64,000 bases of DNA, taken from Vitellaria paradoxa. Lineage: Eukaryota; Streptophyta; Magnoliopsida; Ericales; Sapotaceae. The DNA is taken from the NCBI GenBank assembly GCA_019916065.1, contig CM034234.1, positions 5,678,342-5,742,341 on the forward strand, given 5' to 3'. The notes beneath the pieces were generated by a model, which was not told the origin of the DNA, ran no database searches, and saw nothing but the letters and a program-made list of their open reading frames with translations. Below are positions 11,301 to 22,563 of this stretch, piece by piece (position 1 is the stretch's first letter; each line of letters opens with the position of its first letter). The position numbers were made by a program, and so were the translations under genes.

Positions 11301-14300
11301 TATTATTTTTTAACCACAATCCATGACTTTTTAGGATATTTCAACCCACAAATATTTATCAGATTCAACTTCTTGCAGGTCCTGCTTTAGTTACAACTCA
11401 GGATGCTGGGGATGCCATTACCTTGCTACAGTCTCTAGCTGGTTCAACATTTGATAGCAGCCAGCTTGTTTTGACTGCTTGCATAGGTTTCCTGGCTGTA
11501 ACTGAAGATAGATTGCAAGAGCTGAGAGAAAAGCATCGTCCAACTGTGCTAGAAGCCCTTCAGGAAAGATCAAAAGGGAAAGTTTCAAAGGGTTCCAAGG
11601 ACCTAGCAACGAAGCTATATAGTTTCAAGCATGATTCATCCATAAAGAATACATATGCAAAAGCGGACTTGGGTGATAAGCTAAAATATGGGGATATTTC
11701 TCATTTGGAACCTGGTTCTGCTAATTTGGATGACTTTCTCAGTGGTCTCACTGGTGATTCAGAAGTAGATTCTCTTCCTGATCTTCAAGAGCAGGTATCT
11801 TGCCATGTTTTTTTTTTTTTTTCCAATCACATTAATATGTTATCTTCTTTTTTTGAAAGTGAGAAGTGAACTTTTGTTATGATTGTATTAAACTTTCACT
11901 GTATAGAAGACTGAACTGATTGCTTTTCTAATCAAGAATGAGAGCAGCCACTTTGTCCAAATAATGCAAATATTTGATTCAAGTCCTAGTTATCTGCTTG
12001 GCAACCACAAATGAAACATTGCTCTTTGGTATGCCAAGTATGACTGCAATTATATGGTTGATGGCTGCATTTCTTTATTGGCCCAACTAATTTCTGTCCT
12101 TGGAAGTGCTTTGCATACGTGATTGTCACACCCCAAATTAAGGATGAGACCGGCTGTGAACCACAATGCCTTAACCCATGACACTCGCAAGCCTTCACAA
12201 ACCCAAACTACTAACATTTGTAGTGGTAATAGAATAAAATCCTAAATAATTGAGTCAAATATAATACTCCAACTAAAGTTAATCAACTAGTCCTTAACAA
12301 TAATAGCTCTAAAATTTATATAACTCAATAACACCTAAATTCTCAAACCCAAATAAACAATTAAATATTCTTATACGAGGACACAGACTCATGATGTCAC
12401 GGTCCCAACACAATCCGAAATTCTCGACTATAATCCTTTTATCTTACCTAAAAAATGTTAAAAATGAGGAGTGAGCTAAAAACCCAGTGAATGAATTGGC
12501 AAGCTAAAAATAATAATATCAATTTGAAAATAATAAATTTTAAAATAAACAATTTAACCAAAAGAAATTTTCAAGTAAGTAATGTCCACCCATAAATAAT
12601 AGTAATTTCAAAATCCACACGTCAGAGTGCAATAACATCCAAAATTAACACATCAATCACAATAGTGATGGTAAATTATTAATCGGTGATTATCATATGG
12701 GAATTAAATATAAGGAATGCCAAACAATTTTCCATGGGCAGTACCCGTTGGATCCAACATTATACTTAGAGTCGCTCAGTATGGTTCCTGGGTTTTTTCT
12801 TAAACCGATCTGATTGAGGTCATGTATCTAGTATTTATATATCTAGAGGATATGTAGCTAGTCTAGGTTCCTTGTACAGTATTTATTGTATTTGTATATT
12901 GAGTGTGTATAAATATCAAGTAGTGACAATCCATTTGGGTGTGTCAAGCCTTTCAGTAAATCCTCTCCAGTTTACATGGTATCCTCTCCTATAAATGATT
13001 TAGATGTTCCTATTGTTCTTTGAAAGGGTACACGTTCTTTCACTTCTCATCCCATTTCTCATTTTGTGTCTTATGATGCATTATCACCCTCCTATCATTC
13101 ATTTGTTACATTTTTAAACTCTATTTCTATTTCTAAAACTGTTTCTGAAGCACTTTCTCACCCTAGGTGGCATTCTGCTATAGAAGATTGAGATGTTTTC
13201 AAACTAATGATACTTGGGAACTTGTTTTTCTTCCTCCTAATAAGTCTGTGGTTGGTTATCATTTGGTATATATTGTCAAGGTTCATCTTGATGGTAATGT
13301 GAACAGGTTAAAGGCGCGCTTGGTCGCAAAGGAGTATACTCGAGTTTATGGTTTAGATTTCTCTGAAACCTTTTCTTTTGTTGCTAAGATTACCTTTATT
13401 CATCTTATTATCTCTCTAGCTGCAGTTTATCTTTAGTCTCTACACCAACTTGATGTGAAAAATGTATTTTTATATGGTGATCTTGCTGAGGAAGTATATA
13501 TGGAGCAATCTCCTGGATTTGTTCTCAGGGGGAGTTTAGGTTGGTTTGTAAATTGAAAAACTCATAATTAGTCTGAAGCAGCCTCCTCAGGCATGGTTTA
13601 GCTGATTCAACATTGTTATCATTGAATTTGGCCTAGTTTAGTGTGGAGTTAATCATTCAGTCTTTTATCGTCACTCTTCTAAAGGATGGATTTGGCTCCT
13701 TGTGTACGTAAATGATATTGTTATCACAGGTGATGATTCAAAGGGTATTGCTGTTCTGAAGATGTTCCTTCAAAGTAAGTTTGGCACTAAGGATTTGAAA
13801 CTATTGAAATACCTCTTGGTTACTCAGTCACGTATGGGTATTTCTCTCTCTCAAAAAAAGTATGTTATTGACTTGTTGATCGAGACAAGTTTGTTAGGTT
13901 CTAAACTTATGGATACTCCAATAGACCCAATACCGAGTTGGTTGCTGATCAAGGAGAGTTGTTGCACGATCCTAGTCAACATCAAAGATTGGTTGGGAAG
14001 CTAAACTATTTGACAGTCACCAGACCTGATATATCCTTTACCACAAGTGTGATCAATCAGTTCCTAAAGTCACCTTGTAGTGGTCATTGGGATGCTGTTG
14101 TTCGGGTTTTGAGATACTTGAAAGGTGCACCAAGTAAAAGCTTATTGTACAAAGATAATGGACACACTTTAGTTCATGGGTACATCGATACAGACTGGAC
14201 TGGGTTACCATCAGATAAACGATCTAAACCTGGGTATTGTATCTTTATTGAAGGAAATCCGGTATCCTGTAAAAGTAAAAAACAGATCGTAGTAGCACGG

Positions 14301-17300
14301 TCAAGTGCTGAGTTAGAATATAGAGCCATGACACATATATCTCGTGAGTTAATTTGAATACAAAACACGTTAAAAGAATTGGGAGTTTGTCACTCACAGT
14401 CCATAGAGTTACTATGTGATAGTAAGGCTGTGATTTACATTGCCTCTAATCCCGTTTTTCATGAGAGAACTAAATATATTGAGGTCTACTATCATTTTTC
14501 AGATAAAAAATTTTACAAAATGTGACCAAACTAGTCATGTGAAGTCTGAAGATCAAATTGCTGATTTGTTTACTAAAACTCTTGGGAGATCTAGAGTAAG
14601 ATTTATTTATAACCAGTTTGAAACATATGACATATATGCTCTAGCTTGAGGGGGAGTGTTGATGTATGTTAATTCATGTACCTAGTGTATCTAGTATTGA
14701 TGTATCTAAGGAGTCTAGATTCCTTGTACAATATTTATTATATGTGTATTTGAGTGTGCATAAATTCCAAGTAGTGACAACCCATTTGGGTGTGTCAAGC
14801 TTTTCAGTAAATCCTCTCTAGTTTATAGTCACCCGTGGTTTTCATGGGCCTACTCCAACAATTGTTGAGAACTAGGGTCACCATAGTTTTCATGGGCCTA
14901 TTCCCTAGTTTTCAGAGCCACACCACTTAAGAAATCTGTTCTCTGGACTTTTATTTCAATTCCAATAACCATAAGTAATTACTCATCACAATCCCATAAA
15001 TATAAACTAAGCACAAGTGTTCAAATAATTTTCCTTATGCTTAATAGCATAAAACATAAAATTTCTTATCCAACATAAATAGATTTTCACCAATACTAGT
15101 TCACGAAATCCAATCTTGAAAACAGTTATACACGGAGTTTATAAATTTTAATACTAGTAAGGTAAACCACTCACCTGAAGTCTAAAAATGCAAATATAAA
15201 AATACGCCAGAATACTCAATCACTATCCTGAACATACGAATATAAATATCTATTATTTTAAAGTCGACCTTAAATTTATAATTAATAAAAAATTATTAAC
15301 TATAAATCTCTCCATCCAAAATAATTAATAAATCTCTCATTGAATAATTTTAATAAACATCCACCAAATCTTTTGCGGCAACCCCTTTTTTTTTCTTTAT
15401 CCCAATGCCTCATCAAATATGTGTATACATATATACACACACATATACGATTGACTTTGTAAGCAAGCTTTCCCTTCCAACTTCACATTTTTCTAAATCA
15501 ATAATTACTTTTTCTCTATTTTTTTTCAAGCCTGCGCCTAAACAATTGATCTATATATATATGTATATATATAATATACACGTATACGAAAAAGAATGTC
15601 CACAGACAAGCCATTAACCCTTTAAGCAATTCTCCTTAACTTTTCATCCACATCTAACGTACAATGAAGAAAATAAATAAATAAATAAGACTAACCTTTG
15701 AAATTTTCTTCACCTTGTCATAGCCTTTTTCTCTCTATTTTCTCGCCTCTTTCTCTCTTTTGACATAGAATATCATAAAACCCTAATCTGAAACAAACCC
15801 TATATATATATCACTTATTTAATCTAGTGCCACTACACCTTCATAAATTATGGTAGATCTTCAATCATATTTCAGTGATAAAAATAATTCTTTAAAATAT
15901 TCAATGGTCCGTACTTACCCAAAAATAAATAAATTAATAATTTAAATATTTCTTAAATAAAACCAACTAGTTCCCAAAAAATATAACACATAAATAAAGT
16001 AAATAATTAATATCTGGGTTATAACCGTGATGGTATATTATTGTCTCTCTTAGTCATTTCATTTTGTTCTGTATAATAGCTTGATTTACACTTTTATAAC
16101 TGTGAAACGTGTATAGTAGCTAATGGCATATTGTAATAAGTTGACTAATATAAGCACCTCCTGAGCAATTTTTTATTTTTATTTTTATTTTTTTTGTTTA
16201 AGTTTCGTTATTAATAGCTTATGTGCAGGTGGTTTGGTTTAAGGTTGAGTTGTGCAGAATGCTTGAGGAGAAGAGGTTGTCTATACTAAGGTGTGTGGTA
16301 TCTGCATCTTTTCAAAGATTCTTGGCACTTGTTAAACTTATATTATTGGATTGAGTATGTGAAGGTGACTATGATAATGATAAAATAAACAAATGCATGA
16401 ACAATTAGTAATGCATTGCATTATTAGCTTGCCCAGCTGCACATTTGTGTTCTCTACATATTTTCTGAAGTTCTCAAAGCTTCAGAGCAAGTTGTTGACT
16501 TGACCTTTGTGGATTTGGGTGAGGCATTGCTAGTGGATCCTCAAACAAATTCCAGGTAGACACCTCAGATCTAGGAAGTGGAGACACTCGTTGCTCAGGG
16601 TTGGCAAGCCACTTTGAGAGGTTTTAATGTTGTTGAATGTCTAGTAGGTAGAATAATGTCTTGCAAGTAAATGAAGTTCCTAGGTTGTATTTATAGTGGT
16701 GGAGTCTTTGGCATTTGAGCTTTTGGTGGCAGAGTAGATGCTTACTTGTCATACGGTTATGATGGAGGATCCCTAAAGATAAGGCTGCATGCATAGTATC
16801 AAATCTATCATTGATCTAGATCCGCATGCATGCCATTGCTGCAGTTCTGTGATAAGGTTGCATGACTATCAGTCCAAGGATCTGCGGTTTCAAGATCCAA
16901 TAGAGGAACACTGTATGGTGGTGGTAGTTGGGTAGGTGAAGTTTTATCTCTATCTTTTAGGTGATCAAAATGCCACTAAGGATCCGTGGTCATCTCAACT
17001 TCCTTTACTCATGCCTCCATTCCTCAAACCTTGTTGAGTGGTTCTGAGTGGAGTCTTGTGGACATATGCTCAAGTGAGCAAGCCAGCTTGCCAGGTGTGG
17101 TTTGCTGAGGCGGGGATCTGCAAATCTTGGGGCAGGATCCTTAACTGCCTCAGGAATGCAACTTGGGCCGGCTCCTTGATTGTCTCAGGATCGTGGGCAA
17201 GGTACCTATGCACCCTAATGCTGACACAACAAGATAACCTGATAAAATAACAGCCAGCTGTCACAGAAACTCATGCTCCAAAAAAAAAAAAAGAAAGAAA

Positions 17301-20300
17301 GAACAACAACAACAACAACAACAACAACAAAAGAAAAGGAAAGAAAAGAAAAAAATGACTCTAGAATGTGTCATAGAAAGTAAATACCTTCAAGATCCTT
17401 CCCGCTAGCTGCAGCAGCAATTATATTGGCTTTGATCTGCTTGCGTAATTTATTTCTTCTATCAACTATGTCTGTATCATCACCTCCCATGAATAACGAT
17501 ACATATTTCTCAGTCTTGGGAAAGAACTGTAGTGCAAATAAAAGAATCAAGATTATCCCCAGTAGCTTGCACATATTTATAAACAAAATATAGAAGTCTG
17601 TCTATCTTATCACTTCATAGATGCCTATCCATGCACATATTTCTCTGAAGGGCCAATTTGGCATGGATAATAATCTATCTTTACACATAAGCTGACTCTT
17701 AAAATGATTTCAGCCAATATTCTCCTTGGCATAAATGGTATTACTTTATAGATAAGCTTCATTTTGCCCTGAAGAGTGGTTCTTTTCTTTTCCAGAGCTG
17801 AAGAGCTGGAGACAGCACTAATGGAGATGGTCAAGCAAGACAATCGACGGCAGTTGAGTGCAAGGGTATATCTGATGATTCAGATCACTACTTTGACTAC
17901 CTTGTTGTATTTCATTTTCCTAGTGTATTATATTAAGGAAAAGATATGCACATTTGCTTTTGTTATGGAAATGCAATGCAGTTTGTTTCGCCCTCTGTGT
18001 ATGAAAGGTTCTAGAGTAAATCGAACTTCATTTCTCCTTTCATCATGAATCATTTAGACTAGCCACAAATTTGTAAATGCTTTCTGCTTCACCAAATTAA
18101 TTCGTATGTCTATGTTCTAATTTTAGAAGTATATCTGCAACTGCTGGTGTTGGACCGACCTTCATTTTTCCGTTTTGTCCAACTTCATGTTTTATGTAAG
18201 CAAATGCAGCAAACATAAGCCTATTATGTGAAATGCAAAACATTTTTGAGTGAGTGGTCTCTCACAATATTTGATTTATACTCCATGTAGTTTCTAATTA
18301 CTTGGTTTTATGTTCCTGCTTTCATAAATTGACGTGGCATCAACGCAGAGATAATCCAAGGGCTTCTGATATATTTGAAACTGAATCACCATTTAATTAC
18401 AAGGATATATTTTTCCTTTAAAGCTAGATGTTTGGTCACTGAATTCAATTATTTTTTCTCTCACCCTCACTTAGTTGTAATGCTTAAAAGTCCGAGGATT
18501 TACAGGTTGAGCAGTTGGAGCAAGAGGTCGCTGAGTTACGGCAGGTCCTTGCTGACAAGAAAGAACAGGAACATGCAATGCTTCAGGTCCAAATTTGTTG
18601 AAGTCGTTTCTCTGACATCTAGATGGAAAAGAAAATCTGATATTTGTCTGTTATGAGTTTGACTGTAATTTGTATTTAAACTCGCTATAGGTCCTGATGC
18701 GGGTGGAGCAAGAACAGAAGTCAACTGAAGACGCTCGCATCCGTGCTGAGCAAGATGCAGTTGCTCAGAGATATGCAATGCATATGCTTCAGGTTCTTTC
18801 TTGTCTTCTCATCTTATGTTATTCAACTCAAAATAGATATATATATATATATCTTTTTTTGTTATCCATCCCTAGAAAACAAAAATCTAGTAACATTTTG
18901 TTGCACCTTTTAGGACTTTAAAGAAAATTTAGGACATTTTCCAAGTCAAATTCATTAAAGTGGCAGCTTTCCTAGTTTGCAGATAGAAAGTTGTAATTTT
19001 TCTAGTCATGCATATAAACCCCGTCCATTTATTTTTATGCCTTCTCTCTACTTTTTGCTAGAGATGGTGGCCCAGAATATTTGTGTGCATGCAGAAGACC
19101 ACAAGCTATCATGTGCTATGGTCAGAGTGAGAGGTGTGCGGGGATGGCTTGAGAGTCGGTGGGTCTCAGGTTTTACTTATTGGTCTGAATTCTCTAATTT
19201 CCTTTCCACCTTTAATGCCAATTCAAAGTAATGTTGATTAGCATAAAATGAGTAAGAAGGTTTCATTGTGAAGTAGGAAAGCTTTTCTTTTGTTGAAGGA
19301 GAACATGAAGGTCATCGTTATAGATATGGATAAAGTAAAAAAGAGGGGTTCATTTGAAAATATGAAACCTCTTATCTATGCTGAGCGAGGGACAGCAGGA
19401 AGGTCAGAACATTGGTTGATGTTGTGAGAAAGCACATGTTTTCTTTGGATTAAATTGTATGACTTCACAAAGTACTGACTGCTGAAGATGGATATATGAG
19501 TAACCAACCATCCTTAGGATTAGAGTTTGTTGGGTTGATTTGTTACATGTGAAACATAAAGATATTATGGGACTCCATTTAGTGGCGGGCCTAGAAATTT
19601 GAGTGAGAAGGGGGCAAGATATATATTTATTTTAATTTCTATTTTGAGAAGGAAAGGTAACCTTTTTAAAATTTTGGGTGCCAATACATTACATACTAAT
19701 AGAAAAGAAAGAGTGAGTTCTCATGGAAGAAAATCTTAGTTTTGAGGTTAAATCCTTTTACGATGCTTTGATTGGTAGAAGAGAGAGTGAGTTTTCATAG
19801 AAGAATATCTCGAAGTGTGGAGCTCCTTCAAAATTTCTCTTCTGGTGTTTGTTGCATGGAAAGATTCTTACCATAGAGTATAGATAATCATATTAAGAGG
19901 ATGATAACAATGTTAGTGAACTGATGTTGTCTTTACAAAAGAGATGGATGTGTCTTTTAGTAACCTTTTTGTGCATTGTTCTTGGACAAAGGAGCTTTGG
20001 GATCTTGTTTAATTGTGCATTGAGATGCATGGAGGCGTTACCTAAGGAGGCAAACCTTGCTTTTGATGTTCGGTAGGGTGCTCATATTCAAAAAAGAAAG
20101 AAAGAAAGTTTAGCTTTTTATTCCTTTTTTTTTTTTATTTGTTGGCTTATTTGGAGGGAGATGAGTAAAACATCTTTTCAAAATAATTTTTTTTTAAATA
20201 TTGAATGTCAAAAATTGGAAATATTCTTTTGTCAAGTTTGTTATGGCTGTTTTTTTTTTTTGGCTTTCTTTCTTTCTTTTTTTTTTTTGGGGGGGGGGGG

Positions 20301-22563
20301 GTAATTTGGATGCTTAGTTGAGTTTTGTCAGGGGTGGTTTTCTTTGTATTTGGGAGGCATCCCCTTGATGCTTATTTTCCATAAGCTGTGCGGAACTTTT
20401 CCATTGGCCTATTAATTGTTAAGATGTTCACAAGTTGCAGAAATATAAATCAGATACTTTGTTTTTGATATTGATGTCATTAACCATCTAACGGTGGTTC
20501 ACCTTATTATGATCCAGTAACCTGCAATCTCTTTTTCATTTAAATTAAAGGGGTAAAAAAAAAAAAATTGCATGGTTCCTTGATCCACCATGTTATGTTG
20601 AAAAGCAGTCCGCAATAGATAGAATGTGACATTTATTGTTTCACATAATTGTTTGGTCTTGTTTATCTTGCATCCCACACCAATGAGATGTTTTCATTCT
20701 CATTTTGTTATCTTCTGCTATATGGTTATATGTACTTTCAACTAACCATTTTTATGCAGGAAAAATATGAAAAGGCTATGGCTTCACTTGCTCAGATGGA
20801 AAAGAGAGTGGTAATGGCAGAATCATTGTTGGAGGCTACAATACAATATGAACAAGGCCAAGTTAAAGCACAATCTTCTCCACGGTATGTAAGTAAATTT
20901 GACATTCCCTTTCTCTATATAGCCATGCTTTCATGTATTCGATAGTTCATGGCAAAACTTGAAGGTTGGTGAGCACCTTTCTAGAATTTTTCTGTTTGTT
21001 CTTTCCCTTTTGTTTCAAGCCCTCGATATGTGGCGTGGGTCAAAGAATGAGGTAGCTAAGTAACCTTGGTCTCTTGAAAGCATTAAATAAACATGGAAAA
21101 GCTTGTAGGTTCAAGAGCTTTTAAAGCCAGTGAAAGGTTTCTACGTTTGGACCTGGCTTTTCATATTGATAATTTGCAGACTTCTGTAAATTCAGTTACT
21201 GGAAATTCTAGATAGCAAGAATTTTGGGAATTAAAACTGAACGTCTGAAGTGTAATATCAAGGTTAGGGGCTTAGAGTTACTTTGATCAAAACTATGCTG
21301 GTGAGTTTGCCTACCTACTTAATGTTTCTTTCTCCTATCCCGGGGAGGGTGGCAGAGAGATTTGAGAAAATGCAAAGAGACTTTCTCTGGAGAAGCCTAG
21401 AAGAAACCACCAAATTGCATCTGGTAAACTGGACAGTGTATGCCGTTTGTAATAATTTTATTACAAAAATATCATCTCTTTCTCTCGATAAAATTATTGT
21501 GGGTAATTTCTGCCTCCACTGAGTAGAAATTTTAAGTCCACCCCTGATTGGTTATATGCGTAAACTGTGTCTCCATGCTTGTAAGAAGTGATGTACTGGT
21601 TTTTGCTGCTTGCTGAAAGATTTTATCTTATGATGGCACCCTATAGGATCTTGATAAACTGTCTCTTCAAACTTTGTAGGTCTGTGCGTTCAGACTCTCC
21701 AAGAGAAACACCCACTAGGAAGATGGGTCTACTCTCGTTTGGACTTGGCTGGCGTGACAGGAACAAGGTAAGCTTTTGTTTACTTTGGTCAAAAGATTCT
21801 TGGTTACTGTTATTCCCAGAGTGTGATGAGGAGCTGCCAAATGAGAGATAGCTGAGGCAAATAATGCTACGTATGGATGAGAATATTGATCGGCAGGCAT
21901 TTGTTTTTTATGCAATTCCTAATCCTAGAGGCATTATATAAAGAAATTATGTAAGACCTTAAATTGGCCTCCATGCTCCATCATCCTAATGATCATTTAT
22001 AAGCGTTTTCCCTTTTAAAGCCAGCTTTGACCCACACACTGCACAATGTGCTTGTCTTTTGGTCACTTGCTATAAAATTCAAACATTTCAAAATAAGTAT
22101 CATCACGTTTTAGACGTATACTTTTTAAATACTCTGAAATATGTGTCAGACATGTCATGTGGCGTGTTCAATGGTTATTTTTCTTCAAATGTATGATTAA
22201 GATAAATATATATTTGAGTAATTGAAACTTCGAAAATTATAAAATCTATTATCTTATTTTTTATTATGTTTTGTTTATTAAATTAGTTTTATTGTGAATG
22301 TTCTCTTCGTATATATTTTTTTACTATATTGTATCTGTATTCTTATTATTATTATTTTTTTTAAGATTGCCATATCCGTGTCTGTATTTATGGTTCTTTA
22401 GTCACCTTGAGACTTAAAAATAAAATGACACGAATGAATGTAACAGGGGAAACCAACTAACGTTGAGGAACCCAGTCGAAGCAAGCATGGCACTGAGGCG
22501 CACTCTCCTTCTAGCACTAGGTCAACAGAGAGTAATGGCAAACAAGAGAAGGAGGCAAAATGA
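5371..22563 (+). CDS. TBC-domain Rab GTPase-activating protein (EVI5-like, with coiled coil)
   Basis: Eighteen exons join in frame to 803 residues: 5371-5417, 6105-6174, 6522-7106, 7196-7375, 7502-7615, 8663-8721, 10553-10619, 10843-10894, 10992-11084, 11204-11287, 11379-11794, 16229-16290, 17796-17865, 18506-18586, 18691-18792, 20760-20884, 21680-21767, 22447-22563. A TBC domain spans about residues 225-430. It has both catalytic fingers: IEKDLPR (Arg finger, R298) and YCQ (Gln finger, Q332). These proteins stimulate GTP hydrolysis by Rab GTPases in vesicle traffic. Before the domain is a conserved [15 protein letters not shown] block followed by acidic residues; after it, residues 590-720 form a charged coiled coil. 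The first exon ([16 protein letters not shown]) is the least certain: it was chosen because it is the nearest upstream ATG that splices in phase 2 onto AG|G GAT GCC. Introns, especially 6, 11 and 15, are enlarged by transposable elements. Confidence 0.88.
7667..8083. mobile_element. hAT-type MITE in RabGAP intron 5
   Basis: The 417-base element has perfect 9-base terminal inverted repeats, TAGAGGTGG and CCACCTCTA. It is flanked by an 8-base near-duplication, gtgttaac (7659-7666) and gtgctaac (8084-8091). An 8-base target duplication and RGNGG-type ends are hallmarks of hAT elements. The internal part is GT-rich at the left (GGGTGGGCTTGGGTCGGG) and codes for nothing, so it is non-autonomous. 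One mismatch in the duplication suggests an old insertion. Confidence 0.75.
12811..14827 (+). mobile_element. Internally deleted Ty1/Copia retrotransposon
   Basis: The left LTR (about 12811-12976) and right LTR (14657-14827) share long words such as TCCTTGTACA(G/A)TATTTATT, AAGTAGTGACAA(T/C)CCATTTGG and GTGTGTCAAGC. TGGTATC follows the left LTR directly, matching the start of the tRNA-Met primer site. The purine tract TTGAGGGGGAG precedes the right LTR. The whole element is only about 2.0 kb because gag, protease and integrase are missing. I found no convincing target duplication, and the left LTR start is uncertain because its first 30 bases diverge from the right LTR. Confidence 0.8.
12993..14649 (+). 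pseudogene. Copia reverse transcriptase and RNase H remnant
   Basis: Conceptual translation in shifting frames gives the Copia polyprotein C-terminal half. Visible parts are [60 protein letters not shown], the catalytic-site region [13 protein letters not shown] (the usual YADD reads YVND), and the RNase H block [20 protein letters not shown]. It ends in YALA-stop just before the polypurine tract. Several in-frame stops and frame changes make it non-functional. It is spliced out with RabGAP intron 11, on the same strand as the host gene. Confidence 0.85.
16291..17387. other. Non-coding part of RabGAP intron 12
   Basis: This stretch lies between exon 12 and the captured EFG1 exon. It is less AT-rich than its surroundings and looks repeat-derived, but I recognise no domain. 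An A-rich run with a short AAC microsatellite (about 17305-17331) lies just before the EFG1 fragment. Confidence 0.4.
17388..17526 (-). pseudogene. EFG1: Isolated antisense exon of rRNA-processing protein EFG1
   Basis: On the minus strand a 139-base exon is bounded by a good acceptor (tttgcactacag) and donor (G|gtattta). It encodes 46 residues starting [20 protein letters not shown], continuing [15 protein letters not shown] and ending [10 protein letters not shown]. This resembles the conserved middle block of plant EFG1, a nucleolar protein for 18S rRNA maturation. Neither the preceding nor the following EFG1 exon is recognisable nearby, so this is a captured gene fragment, not a nested gene. 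It lies inside RabGAP intron 12 and opposes the host transcript. The reading frame is intact. The family assignment is from memory. Confidence 0.65.
19738..20360 (+). mobile_element. LINE 3' fragment (zf-RVT region) in RabGAP intron 15
   Basis: Broken frames read [19 protein letters not shown], then [20 protein letters not shown], then a weak SLQKRWMC and [14 protein letters not shown]. This resembles the reverse-transcriptase zinc-binding region at the end of plant L1 ORF2. Stops and a later T-run followed by 13 G show strong decay. It runs in the same direction as the host gene. Ends are approximate. Confidence 0.5.
21270..21450 (+). mobile_element. LINE reverse-transcriptase fragment in RabGAP intron 16
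   Basis: The frame reads [20 protein letters not shown], then [20 protein letters not shown] and LVNWTV. This is the typical block after the catalytic core of plant L1 reverse transcriptases (SxPxYxxSxFxxP...FLW). In the parent element this block precedes the zf-RVT region, but here it lies downstream of it and across an exon, so the two fragments are separate insertions. Confidence 0.6.

Larger units (their letters stand above)
12124..16025. mobile_element. Outer element of a nested insertion in RabGAP intron 11 (probable solo LTR)
   Basis: The segment begins TGTCACACCCCAAATTAAGG, a common start of plant Gypsy-type LTRs, and ends TATCTGGGTTATAAC. It is flanked on both sides by CGTGAT (12118-12123 and 16026-16031), consistent with a target-site duplication. 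Without the Copia element inside it, about 1.9 kb remain, with no coding sequence I can recognise. A solo LTR or non-autonomous element is the simplest reading. The right terminus does not end in the expected CA, so the border could shift by a base or two. Confidence 0.55.

Noticed and set aside
12811..14827. Five-base target duplication of the Copia element
   Set aside because: Flanks cgatc and gtcac do not match; the left LTR border is uncertain, so none is claimed.
19571..21545. Possible hAT ends (AGTGGCGGGCCTAGAAATTT and AAGTCCACCCCTGA) as one element
   Set aside because: They would enclose RabGAP exon 16, which is required and intact; more likely two unrelated fragments.
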